The notes under the pieces: generated by a model
The model's database searches: none
Told to the model about the DNA's origin: nothing
The model's input: only the letters and a program-made list of their open reading frames with translations
Part shown: piece by piece, positions 9,064-17,784 of the stretch
Layout: each line of letters begins with the position of its first letter
Numbering within the stretch: the first letter of the stretch is position 1
NCBI GenBank assembly: GCA_017404205.1
Contig: JAFRCV010000008.1
Span: forward strand, 1-64,000
Direction: 5' to 3'
Source: Erysipelotrichaceae bacterium
Lineage (GTDB): Bacteria > Bacillota_I > Bacilli_A > Erysipelotrichales > Erysipelotrichaceae
Length of the DNA stretch: 64,000 nucleotides
Program-made: the position numbers and the translations under genes

Positions 9064-9699
9064 ATGAGGATATTGGCCTTATCTGACAAAGAAGATCTTG
9101 GATTGTGGAATTATTATGCACCCGAAAAAGTTGAAGGTGTTGATTTAATAATTGCCTGTGGTGATTTAAAAAAAGACTATCTAGAATTTCTTGTGACAAT
9201 GATAAACAAGCCTCTTTTATATGTAAATGGTAATCATGATAGATTTAATGATAATTATTATCCAGAAGGCTGTGAAAATATTGATGGTAAATTATTCCTA
9301 TTGAATGATCTTAGAGTTTTAGGACTTGGAGGATCAAACAAATATAGTGATGAAGCAATAAATATGTATAGTCAAAAACAAATGAAAAAAAGAGTAAATA
9401 GAATTAAAAAGAACATTAAAAGAAATAATGGTTTTGACATACTTGTAGCTCATGCGCCAATTAAAGGATATGGCGATCAAGAAGATATTGCTCATCAAGG
9501 ATTTGAAGTGTTTGAAGATTTAATAAATCAATATAAACCAAAAATAATGCTACATGGTCATATCCATAGAGAATATGGAAATTTTCAAAGAATTATTAAT
9601 CATCCAAGTGGTACTACTTTGATCAATTGTTTTGAATCAGTAATATTTGATATTGACTTTAAAAAAGATAAAAACAATATTGTTTTTCATCGCTTTTAA
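9064..9699 (+). CDS. Calcineurin-like metallophosphoesterase
   Basis: 211-aa cytoplasmic phosphoesterase of the YfcE/Icc-like fold. Metal-binding motifs are present in order: an ACGDLKKDYLEF block (GD), VNGNHDRF (GNHD), VAHAPIKGYGD (second His), and MLHGHIHREYG (GHxH). The usual first DxH is replaced by LALSDKEDLG, which keeps the Asp but lacks the His. The start lies one base past the stop of the BMP/ParB-like gene, so translation is coupled and the pair likely works together, perhaps with the phosphoesterase acting on a nucleotide or second messenger linked to the sensed ligand (inference). It converges tail-to-tail with the FtsX-type permease gene, leaving a single base between stops and no terminator. 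Confidence 0.85.
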   Translation: MRILALSDKEDLGLWNYYAPEKVEGVDLIIACGDLKKDYLEFLVTMINKPLLYVNGNHDRFNDNYYPEGCENIDGKLFLLNDLRVLGLGGSNKYSDEAINMYSQKQMKKRVNRIKKNIKRNNGFDILVAHAPIKGYGDQEDIAHQGFEVFEDLINQYKPKIMLHGHIHREYGNFQRIINHPSGTTLINCFESVIFDIDFKKDKNNIVFHRF

Positions 9700-9700
9700 A

Positions 9701-12700
9701 CTATTTGTTCATATCTCTAAAACTTAAATCTTTAACTTTTTTAAAAACTGAATAATTGATTAAGAAAGAGAATGTTCCTTCTAAAACTAGTGCAATTATC
9801 CAAGCGATAGGTTTATATGTACGATCAAATTGTATTTCAACTGGTTCAATTGCCTTTAAAGCAATATTAGCAATAAAATAGCCAATTATAAGACCAATTA
9901 TTAAACCGATTGTTGTGGTAACAATTGTTTCTTTAGCTAAATAATTAATCGTTTCTTTTATTGTAAAACCATTGATTCTCATGACAATTAACTCTTTTTG
10001 CTTACGGGCAACATAAATACTTGCTAGATTTGTGAGTATCATAAAAGACATTATAATTGCCATTGCAACCAAAACAAGCAGAATAACTGTAAATAACTGT
10101 TTTAAAGGGCCATATTGAATTGAAAAATCATCGCTTGGAATTATTGCGATATCCGATGAAATTGATGAAATTGCCTTTTTTATAGCATCTTTATTTGTGT
10201 TATTGTATTTAATTAATAAGCAATTAAATTTAGGTTTTTCGGTAAAAGTGTTGCGATAACTTTCAATAGACATTATCGTTAGTCTTCCTTGATAATTATT
10301 AAAGCCGTTGATGATTTTTGTGTCGTGATAAGCCAAACTATTATCCAACAATCTAATATCATCGCCAATATTCATTCCTTTTTCTATGGATTTCTTTTGA
10401 ATAACAACACCGTTATCAGGCAATGATATTTTTTGATTTGTGTGAATATCAATAATATTTAAATAATCATGAATTAATTCTCTATCAGCAGCTAAGATAT
10501 AGAAAGCATCAACACTATTGTTATAACAATACAAATGTGGTGCATAATATACATTTAAATAATCAACATTGTTTTCTTCTAAAACATTGATTAATGATGA
10601 AAGCTCTTCATCGTTGACATCTTTTGTATATTCTATTCGAGCATCATATCTAATAACATCATTCAATTGTCTTTCAAACATACCATCAAATGCCATCTTT
10701 ATAGATATACCAGTTCCAATGATTGTACAACTTACAGCAATAATAACGATTGTTATTAATACTCTTGGCATTTCATCTAACATATTTTTAAAAATCAGAC
10801 GGGAATATAATGTTCCAGATTTTATATTAATTTTATTTTTTTGTTTATTATCTCTTGATGAAATTGTTTCTCCTTTCATCAATAATGATGCTGGTGTTTT
10901 CATTAAACTTAAGCATGACAAAATAGTAGCAACAGCACATATGACAATTGAAAAGATAACAACAAGAATTGTCGGTTTAATATTAATCATCATTTCTAAA
11001 TTTGTAACAGCATAATTGTGAGTGCTATTCAAAAGTGCGGCTACAAACCTTGAAATTAGGCATGCTAAACCAATTCCAAATAAAGAACCGATAAGCGCAG
11101 CGGATATACCAAATATTAAGTATTTCATTAATATTTCATTGTTAAAGAACCCAAAAGCTTTAGTCGTTCCAACAGTCTTTTTATCTTCTTCAACCATAAT
11201 AGCAATGGTTGAAAAGCAAACTAAAGAAGTTATCAAGATAAATAAAACACCAAAAACTTTACCACTTGAACCAATTCCCTTACAGTTAGCGTATATATCA
11301 AGGAAGCCAAAATTATTTTTTCTTGATTGAACAATTATATTGACATCAAGATTATCGGCTTCTTTTTTAGCAAGCTCCACTTTCTTAATGGCATCTTCTT
11401 TTTCTTCATTTAATTTATCTTTTGCTTTATTTAATTCAGAAACTGCTTCGGCTTCTTTTTGATTTAATAAAGCTTCTTGTCTATTTATTTCTTTAATGCC
11501 TTCATTATATTTGTTCCATGCATCTTGAATTTCTTGTTTTCCATCAGCTAATTGTTTTTCTAATGAAGGAAGTTGATCTTTAAAAGTAATGAAGTCATTA
11601 ATTGAATTAATAGCACTATCTAGCAATTCATTTATATTATTTAATAAAGTGCCATCAACTGCTTTTTGTAAGTAATCATTTAAAGGAAGAGAAGTGGCTT
11701 CTTGAGCAATTGAAATAGCATTTTTAACATCTTCTCGATTGATGAAATTATTAATGTTATCTCTAATTTCTTGTGTTAATTCTTGATTAGAAGAACTTAT
11801 CGCATCATTTAATCTATTACATAATGATTTTGCCTCATTTAATATATTAATTATTTGATTTGGCTCAATCACATTTAAATAATTTTCCCAAGTGCTTATC
11901 GCTTCTTTTCCGCGTTTTATTTGCTCTTCACCATATGAAATTTGTGCTTCACCAGCCATTATTTCCTTATATGCATCATCAAGCTTTGCTTTACCATCAC
12001 TAATCTGCTTTCTTGCATCAGCAAGCATCGTGTTTAATTGTGCTTCATTTTCATCAATTTGCTTTTGGGCATCTTCAAATAATGATTGAGCTTTTTCCCA
12101 CTCGTTATCTATTTTTTCATATGCTAAATCTCTATAATAAACAAGGTCATCTTTTTGTAAATCATAGCTTAGCTTCCATAGTTTTTCTTCCATACAAGTA
12201 TCTTCAAAAGCTTTTGAATCAAACATGGATGCATCAATTACTTTGTCTTCTTTAATATAAGCAGATGTATATAATCCTTGAGTTATTTCTTCATTTATGG
12301 CTTCAGTTGATACTAAAGCTAAATAAGTTGTGTTCAAACGCATGTGATATGGCTGATAGAAAGAGCCAACAACTGTAAATGTTCGATTTTTTAAGATTTC
12401 TTCGTTATTAAATGTTGCACTTAAATTAATTTTGTCACCAATTTTAATGCTTTCACGATCAACTAAATCTTTACTAATAATTACTTCATTAACTTTATTA
12501 GGAAAGTTTCCTTCGATTAAATCGGGCGTGTTAATTCTTTCTGTTTTTGTAATAACTTTAACATCTTGCAATGAATTATTAAATATAAGTTTTCCATCAA
12601 CACTTATCGTTCCTTCAACATCACTAATTCCTTGAAGATTTTTGATGGCATTTATGTCATTTTCATTAATTCCAAAAGAAGAGATGATTTCATAATCCAT

Positions 12701-12880
12701 AAAATTATGAGCTTTGTAATAGTTTGCTACTGTATTATTAAAACCATATTCTAAATATTGTGTAGAAAAACTTCCGCCAATGCCAAACATGACAATAATA
12801 CATATTGAAATATATGATACAAAGCGCTTTTTTATATTCTTGATGGCATCAACAAACTGCATTTTTTTCATATTTACCAC
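9701..12880 (-). CDS. FtsX-like ABC permease with long extracellular coiled coil
   Basis: 1059-aa membrane subunit of a MacB/LolCDE-type ABC system. TM1 is at about 17-40; a large outer domain follows, whose second half (about 240-515) is coiled coil rich in E, K, Q and A (stretches such as LEDAQKQIDENEAQL, LADGKQEIQDAW). Three further TM segments lie at about 540-660, one at about 700-725, then a second outer domain, and a final TM bundle from about 925 to 1045. Two FtsX domains in one chain are typical of large Gram-positive permeases, and the coiled coil recalls YhgE-like proteins. Its start overlaps the ATPase gene by 7 bases. The substrate is unknown; lipid, peptide or stress-linked mechanotransmission are all possible. 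Confidence 0.88.
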   Translation of the reverse strand: MVNMKKMQFVDAIKNIKKRFVSYISICIIVMFGIGGSFSTQYLEYGFNNTVANYYKAHNFMDYEIISSFGINENDINAIKNLQGISDVEGTISVDGKLIFNNSLQDVKVITKTERINTPDLIEGNFPNKVNEVIISKDLVDRESIKIGDKINLSATFNNEEILKNRTFTVVGSFYQPYHMRLNTTYLALVSTEAINEEITQGLYTSAYIKEDKVIDASMFDSKAFEDTCMEEKLWKLSYDLQKDDLVYYRDLAYEKIDNEWEKAQSLFEDAQKQIDENEAQLNTMLADARKQISDGKAKLDDAYKEIMAGEAQISYGEEQIKRGKEAISTWENYLNVIEPNQIINILNEAKSLCNRLNDAISSSNQELTQEIRDNINNFINREDVKNAISIAQEATSLPLNDYLQKAVDGTLLNNINELLDSAINSINDFITFKDQLPSLEKQLADGKQEIQDAWNKYNEGIKEINRQEALLNQKEAEAVSELNKAKDKLNEEKEDAIKKVELAKKEADNLDVNIIVQSRKNNFGFLDIYANCKGIGSSGKVFGVLFILITSLVCFSTIAIMVEEDKKTVGTTKAFGFFNNEILMKYLIFGISAALIGSLFGIGLACLISRFVAALLNSTHNYAVTNLEMMINIKPTILVVIFSIVICAVATILSCLSLMKTPASLLMKGETISSRDNKQKNKINIKSGTLYSRLIFKNMLDEMPRVLITIVIIAVSCTIIGTGISIKMAFDGMFERQLNDVIRYDARIEYTKDVNDEELSSLINVLEENNVDYLNVYYAPHLYCYNNSVDAFYILAADRELIHDYLNIIDIHTNQKISLPDNGVVIQKKSIEKGMNIGDDIRLLDNSLAYHDTKIINGFNNYQGRLTIMSIESYRNTFTEKPKFNCLLIKYNNTNKDAIKKAISSISSDIAIIPSDDFSIQYGPLKQLFTVILLVLVAMAIIMSFMILTNLASIYVARKQKELIVMRINGFTIKETINYLAKETIVTTTIGLIIGLIIGYFIANIALKAIEPVEIQFDRTYKPIAWIIALVLEGTFSFLINYSVFKKVKDLSFRDMNK

Positions 12881-14070
12881 ACCAAATCACTTGCTTTTAG
12901 AGGATTCATATTTACTCTAATGCTTGAAATCTTGCCGTTTTTAAGCTTAATTACTCTATTTGCCATTTTAGCTATTTCGACATTGTGAGTAACCATAATA
13001 ACCGTTGTGCCATGTTCTTTTACAATTTTTTCAATTACTTTCAAAACACCTTGACCAGTCTCAAAATCAAGGGCAGCTGTTGGTTCATCGGCAAGTATTA
13101 ATTTTGGGTTTTTAACAATAGCTCTTGCGATACAAACTCTTTGTTGCTGGCCACCAGACATAGCAGATGGATATCTATCTGCTCTATCGCCTAAGCCAAC
13201 CATTTCTAATGCTTCTTTTGAATTCATTGGATTTTTACTAACTTCAGCGATGAACTCAATGTTTTCCAAAGCTGTTAGGTTAGGCATAAGATTATATGCT
13301 TGAAAGATAAAGCCTATATAATCTCTACGATATTCAGTTAAGTCTTTTTCATTTGGATGAGAAAAATCTTTTCCTTCAATTAATAATTGGCCACTACTAG
13401 CTTGATCCATTCCACCAATAATATTAAGTAATGTTGACTTACCGCAACCACTTTCACCAAGTATAACTAACAATTCTCCTTGATAGATATCTAAATCAAC
13501 ATCATTTAAGATTCTTCTTATTTCTTCTCCTGTTGGAAACTCTTTAATGATATTTCTAACCGATATAAGTGGAGTTTTATTCTTATTTGGGTTGAATGAT
13601 AAACCCTTATCTTGAATATCTAAAGCAAGTAAGGCCTGGCAATTATTCACAAGCTTAACATCTTCTTCATCAAAGCCATCTAAACAATCATTAAATTGAA
13701 TATAGCCAAGTCTTCCATATGGCGTAGTTAAAGGAGAAATTAATGAATTCTTCTTAAAAATCTTTTGTAGATCTTTATCACTTGCGATGATTTGGTTTTT
13801 TGCACAATCTTCAATTATTTGCGTTTTATTTGTCGAAATTATGCTTTTGAACAATTCGTGGTCAATAGCGACACTATAACCTGTGAAATCATGGCTTCCT
13901 TTACAAGAGACAATATATGTTCTTTTTTCATTGTCATTGTTCATCCAAATATAAGCTTCTTTGCATCTAAGTTCTTTACATAAGATCTCTAGAACATTAG
14001 ATAAAACATCTTCTAATTGATTATAGTCATGCAAGGCTTCCATTATTTTCCATGTAACTGCAGTATTCAT
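12874..14070 (-). CDS. ABC ATPase (MacB/LolD type) with N-terminal GAF domain
   Basis: 398 aa. Residues about 15-155 look like a GAF domain (LEDVLSNVLEILCKELRCKE, then GYIQFNDCLDGFDEEDVKLV). Residues about 168-390 are a complete ABC ATPase: Walker A GESGCGKST at 205-213, signature MSGGQQQR, Walker B LILADEPTAALD, and the switch His in VTHN. This powers the permease encoded downstream, whose start overlaps this stop. A GAF sensor on a MacB/LolD-type ATPase is not the usual layout and suggests transport gated by a small ligand or redox state (inference). GGAGAA lies nine bases upstream of the ATG. Confidence 0.9.
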   Translation of the reverse strand: MNTAVTWKIMEALHDYNQLEDVLSNVLEILCKELRCKEAYIWMNNDNEKRTYIVSCKGSHDFTGYSVAIDHELFKSIISTNKTQIIEDCAKNQIIASDKDLQKIFKKNSLISPLTTPYGRLGYIQFNDCLDGFDEEDVKLVNNCQALLALDIQDKGLSFNPNKNKTPLISVRNIIKEFPTGEEIRRILNDVDLDIYQGELLVILGESGCGKSTLLNIIGGMDQASSGQLLIEGKDFSHPNEKDLTEYRRDYIGFIFQAYNLMPNLTALENIEFIAEVSKNPMNSKEALEMVGLGDRADRYPSAMSGGQQQRVCIARAIVKNPKLILADEPTAALDFETGQGVLKVIEKIVKEHGTTVIMVTHNVEIAKMANRVIKLKNGKISSIRVNMNPLKASDLVW

Positions 14071-14156
14071 TTAAACAATTCTCCATTTTAATTAACTGAT
14101 ATCTATTATATTATATTTGTAAGTAATAGTTGTTCTTTAAAAGTTGGTAAAAGCTT

Positions 14157-14984
14157 ATGTATTATTTTAATTTAATAAAGATTTATAAAGATTCATTTAT
14201 TAGTGACATTTTAAATTCTACTGCATGGACTATGGAACCGATAAAGCCGTATGGATTATTTCATATTGGCTTTGTGCTTATATGTGGAACATTATCTGTT
14301 GTTTTAGCTTTAAAGTGTTCAAAACTATCTGATAAAAAATTTAGAAAAGTATTATTTGGCTGTGGGCTTTTTCTAATTATTACTGAGATATATAAGATTT
14401 TATTCTATACATATGTAATTGATGAACCAGTTCCAGTAGGACAATTTAAATGGTGGGTATTTCCGTTCCAATTATGTTCAATTCCGATGTATTTTTCTAT
14501 CTTAGGAGCATTTTTGCCAAACGGCAAACTAAGAAGATCTATATTAGATTTTATGGCGATATTTAATTTAATGAGTGGAGCTATTGCTTTTACTGAACCA
14601 TCAGGCTTAATTCATCCATATTGGACACTTACACTTCACGCATTTATTTGGCATATGCTACTTGTGTTCATTGGATTAATGATTGCTTTTTCAAAAGATA
14701 TGGATTGGAATATAAAAACATATAAACGTTCAGTGTTGGTTTTTTTAGGATTAGCATTAGTCGCTTTTTGTATTAATCTAATATTTTGGAATGTTTCAAA
14801 TGGTGATATAAACATGTTTTATGTTGGCCCTAAAAATAATCCAATATTTTTCTTTAAAGATATCGCAAAGAACTACGGCTGGTATATTTGTACACCAATT
14901 TATTTATTTGCCTTATGTTTAGGCGCATATATATTTTATTTTTTAATGAAATTTATCAACTCTAAAAGAAAAATAAATAATTAA
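14157..14984 (+). CDS. YwaF/TMEM164-type integral membrane protein
   Basis: 275 aa with about seven hydrophobic segments. The layout matches the YwaF (TIGR02206-like) family, including the charged/aromatic stretch GQFKWWVFPFQLCSIPMYFS and the conserved HAFIWHMLL region. No reaction is established for bacterial members. The start at 14157 has only a weak ribosome site (GGTAAAAGC); ATG at 14232, just before EPIKPYGLF, is an alternative. It is divergent from the GAF-ABC gene and convergent with another member of the same family at 15104. Confidence 0.75.
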   Translation: MYYFNLIKIYKDSFISDILNSTAWTMEPIKPYGLFHIGFVLICGTLSVVLALKCSKLSDKKFRKVLFGCGLFLIITEIYKILFYTYVIDEPVPVGQFKWWVFPFQLCSIPMYFSILGAFLPNGKLRRSILDFMAIFNLMSGAIAFTEPSGLIHPYWTLTLHAFIWHMLLVFIGLMIAFSKDMDWNIKTYKRSVLVFLGLALVAFCINLIFWNVSNGDINMFYVGPKNNPIFFFKDIAKNYGWYICTPIYLFALCLGAYIFYFLMKFINSKRKINN

Positions 14985-15103
14985 TCTTAGTTTGAATTGT
15001 TTTTTATAAGAAACATTAAAAGAGTTAAAAGAAATAACCATCAACAATGATTTTTAATTATATAGAGAAATATTTTTGTTAAGATTTAGAGAATATATTA
15101 CCT

Positions 15104-15871
15104 TTAAATCCGTTTATTATTTGATAAATCAAAAGGGAATGTAACTATCAACATATAGATGCCAAGAATAATTACACACGGTGATAAATATAGAAACGGA
15201 ATAGGAATAAACTTGTAAAAAATATCTAATAAGAAGTTTTGTTCAGTTTCAACTGTATAGAAATAATTAGCTCGATCATATAAATGAGAATATCTCATAG
15301 CTAAATTAATGAGATGAATTCCAAGTGTCAAAAACCAAGTTGAAATGATTGTTCTTGGGATTTCTTTTATTGTTGGTTTAAAAAAGTCATAAGTTACAAG
15401 AGCTATGCCTTCAATCATTATCATAAAATGTGTTCCATAATAGCCAATCATTCTTGGTTCAAATATTGAAGCATTTATAAAACCTGAGCCTGGCATAATT
15501 AATGCCATAAATGCTCCTAATGGCGCTAAATAAAAACTAATGTTCATAAGCTTTTTATTATTAAATAGCACAGCTATCGGCATTAAGATCATATTTACAT
15601 TGCACATATGAAGAGGCAATTCACCAAACCAATTAAAGCCACCAATGAAACTTCTTAATTTATCATATTCAGCATCAATTGATAAAAAATACTTATAGAT
15701 AAAAAAGCCTATTAATGTCAATATACAAGCGGATACAAAAATTATTTTTCTTATTTTAATATCTTTATTTTTTAGAATTAAGGTAGAAAGAATTAACAGC
15801 ATGGCAAAAAATATAAAACATAGCCAAAAAGTGCTGTTAAAAGGTCTCATTATAAAGTTTGTATGGTTCAT
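15104..15871 (-). CDS. YwaF/TMEM164-type integral membrane protein
   Basis: 255 aa, about seven transmembrane segments, same family as the neighbour at 14157: FNWFGELPLHMCNVNMILMP corresponds to the family's polar LPxxxC helix, and GTHFMIMIEGIALV to its conserved His helix. Starts at ATG 15871 behind AAGGAG, 13 bases after the AraC regulator stop, so regulator and membrane protein share an operon. The two paralogs point at each other across a 119-base gap with no convincing hairpin. Function unknown; link to sugar sensing through the AraC gene is inference. Confidence 0.75.
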   Translation of the reverse strand: MNHTNFIMRPFNSTFWLCFIFFAMLLILSTLILKNKDIKIRKIIFVSACILTLIGFFIYKYFLSIDAEYDKLRSFIGGFNWFGELPLHMCNVNMILMPIAVLFNNKKLMNISFYLAPLGAFMALIMPGSGFINASIFEPRMIGYYGTHFMIMIEGIALVTYDFFKPTIKEIPRTIISTWFLTLGIHLINLAMRYSHLYDRANYFYTVETEQNFLLDIFYKFIPIPFLYLSPCVIILGIYMLIVTFPFDLSNNKRI

Positions 15872-15884
15872 GGTGACTCCTTAA

Positions 15885-16769
15885 TCAATGCTTCTTGATA
15901 TTTGTGGTATCTTCACGATATTGAGTTGGTGTTTTAGATGTCTTACTCTTAAATACATTAGAAAAATAATGCTCATCCGCAAAATTTAAGCGATCAGAAA
16001 TTGATTTGATTGGATAATTGGTATTTCTTAATAATGTTTTTGCGTAGGAAATTTTACGGTTTAATAAATATTGATGAGGTGTTTGTTTATAATATTTTTT
16101 AAATTCTCTCATCAGCTTAGATTTAGAAATATATAAATCAGCACAAATGCTTTCTATCGAAACATTTGAAGTAATGGCATCATCTAATTTGTTTTGAATT
16201 TCAATTGCTAATGAAGATTCTTTTGGTTTTTTGTTAACCGTTTCCGCCAATTTCATTATCATTTTGAAAATGATGGCGCTTGCTTGTTTATAAATGCGAT
16301 CATTTTTTGTGCTCTGTTTTTCTAAATGAAATAATTCACTAAATTCATCAGATAAATCAACATTTTTAAAGACGTCTATTTCATCTAACCCATATTCATT
16401 AATGATTTGATTAAAAATATCACTTGAAAAATTGATCCAATATTTTTTATATGGATTATTTGCATCAGAATAATAATAGTGTGAAGAGCGGGGCTTTAAA
16501 AGAATAGCATTTCCTTTTGTAAGAACATATTGATGGTTTTTGGTTTTTAAGTGTCCAATGCCATCAACAATATATTCGATTATAAAATAGTTAGAAGATG
16601 CTCTTTTTATCGAATAGTTTTTATCAGGGAAAGTAATGCCAAAACATTCAATTATAAGTGGGGCGCTTTTATCTCCTCGATCGATGTAGGTTAAAACTTC
16701 ATTTTCTAGACCAGAATAATTTGTGACATCTTTTTCGTTAATAAATTCAAAAGTTTTATATTTTTCCAT
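15885..16769 (-). CDS. AraC-family transcriptional regulator
   Basis: About 294 aa with an N-terminal cupin-like sensing domain (residues about 20-150: SNYFIIEYIVDGIGHLKT, GNAILLKPRSSHYYY) and a C-terminal double HTH (SIESICADLYISKSKLMREF, then INFADEHYF-like second helix and SKTPTQYRED). It is a ligand-responsive activator or repressor. I chose ATG at 16769; a GTG at 16787 would add six residues, and neither has a strong ribosome site. It is divergent from the GH43/ABC sugar operon, with the two starts about 100 bases apart, which is the classic arrangement of a local regulator of that operon. Co-directional with the YwaF-like gene downstream. Confidence 0.9.
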   Translation of the reverse strand: MEKYKTFEFINEKDVTNYSGLENEVLTYIDRGDKSAPLIIECFGITFPDKNYSIKRASSNYFIIEYIVDGIGHLKTKNHQYVLTKGNAILLKPRSSHYYYSDANNPYKKYWINFSSDIFNQIINEYGLDEIDVFKNVDLSDEFSELFHLEKQSTKNDRIYKQASAIIFKMIMKLAETVNKKPKESSLAIEIQNKLDDAITSNVSIESICADLYISKSKLMREFKKYYKQTPHQYLLNRKISYAKTLLRNTNYPIKSISDRLNFADEHYFSNVFKSKTSKTPTQYREDTTNIKKH

Positions 16770-16812
16770 AATGACACTTTTACTCACTTATATGATACAT
16801 TTTTATATTTAA

Positions 16813-16841
16813 TTGCGTCAATATTAACAATAAAATATATA
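16813..16841 (+). promoter_or_regulatory. Candidate sigma-A promoter of the polysaccharide operon
   Basis: TTGCGT (16813-16818), 17-base spacer, TATATA (16836-16841), 30 bases before the GH43 ATG and in the divergent gap next to the AraC regulator. The weak -35 is consistent with an activator-dependent promoter. No operator repeat is obvious. Confidence 0.4.
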
Positions 16842-16871
16842 TGTAAGTACTTTTACACACGGAGTTTAATT

Positions 16872-17774
16872 ATGCTAATACGAACTAATGTTACTAACAT
16901 TGGGGATCCATTTATTGTTTTGGAAAACAATGTTTTTTACATGTATGCAACAGATTTTGATGTCCAAGGTTTTAAAGTAAGAAAATCAACTAATTTAAAA
17001 GATTGGGAAGAAATTGGCACTTGTTTAGATTTAAGTGATTCATGGGCATATAAAGATTTTTGGGCACCAGAAGTTATTAAAAATGAAGGAAAATTTTATA
17101 TGCACTATACTGCACGTAGAAAAAAAGATTCTTCACTTAGAATGGGTGTTGCCATTGCCGATAATCCTGCTGGCCCATTTAAAGATGTTTATAATGGCCC
17201 ATTTATTGATTACAATTATGCATCAATTGATGGTCATGTATTTATTGATGACGATGGTAAACATTATTTTTACTATTCAAGAGATTGTAGTGAAAACATT
17301 AATTATAAAGGCGAACATATTTCGGAAATATGTGTAACTTTATTGAATAACGATTTAACAGAAGTAGTTAGCGAACCAATTATTCTTTTTGGTCCAGATC
17401 GTCCATATGACTCGATTGTTTTTGAAAATGAAAAATGGAATGAGGGACCATTTGTAATGAAGAAGGGTGGCGTTTACTATTTAACTTATTCAGCTAATTT
17501 CTTTGGTAGCAGAGATTATTGCATTTGTTTAGCAAAAGCTAATAACCCTCTTGGACCATTTGAGAAATGTGATAATGTAAATCCAATTTTGAAATGTAAA
17601 GAACTTGGAGAAGATTTTGCTGGTCCAGGTCACAACATGTTCTTTAAAGACCAAAATGGAAATTTGAAGATGGCTTGTCATATACAAACCGATGAATATC
17701 ATCCATCTGGAAATAGAAAAGCAATTATCTTGGATGCAAAGATTGCTGATGGAACAATTAAATTTGAATTTTAA
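16872..17774 (+). CDS. GH43-family glycoside hydrolase, cytoplasmic
   Basis: 300-aa five-bladed beta-propeller of the GH43 arabinofuranosidase/xylosidase type. Visible marks: NIGDPFIVLENNVFYMY (N-terminal catalytic Asp region), WAPEV in the second blade, SIDGHVFIDDDGKHYFYY, the acid EGPFVMKKGGVYYLTYSAN, and GPGHN near the end. It has no signal peptide, so it should trim oligosaccharides after import. GGAG precedes the ATG. It is the first gene of the long operon, 10 bases before the binding-protein gene. Exact specificity (arabinose versus xylose) cannot be read from the sequence. Confidence 0.88.
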   Translation: MLIRTNVTNIGDPFIVLENNVFYMYATDFDVQGFKVRKSTNLKDWEEIGTCLDLSDSWAYKDFWAPEVIKNEGKFYMHYTARRKKDSSLRMGVAIADNPAGPFKDVYNGPFIDYNYASIDGHVFIDDDGKHYFYYSRDCSENINYKGEHISEICVTLLNNDLTEVVSEPIILFGPDRPYDSIVFENEKWNEGPFVMKKGGVYYLTYSANFFGSRDYCICLAKANNPLGPFEKCDNVNPILKCKELGEDFAGPGHNMFFKDQNGNLKMACHIQTDEYHPSGNRKAIILDAKIADGTIKFEF

Positions 17775-17784
17775 GGAGTTTAAC

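Noticed and set aside
10569-12635. Several plus-strand ORFs of 65-148 codons opposite the FtsX permease gene
   Set aside because: They are shadow frames of the minus-strand gene, with no ribosome sites or recognisable domains.
17692-17784. N-terminal extension of the sugar-binding lipoprotein into the GH43 gene
   Set aside because: The extension overlaps GH43 codons in another frame; the ATG at 17785 has AAGGAG and opens a perfect lipoprotein signal.
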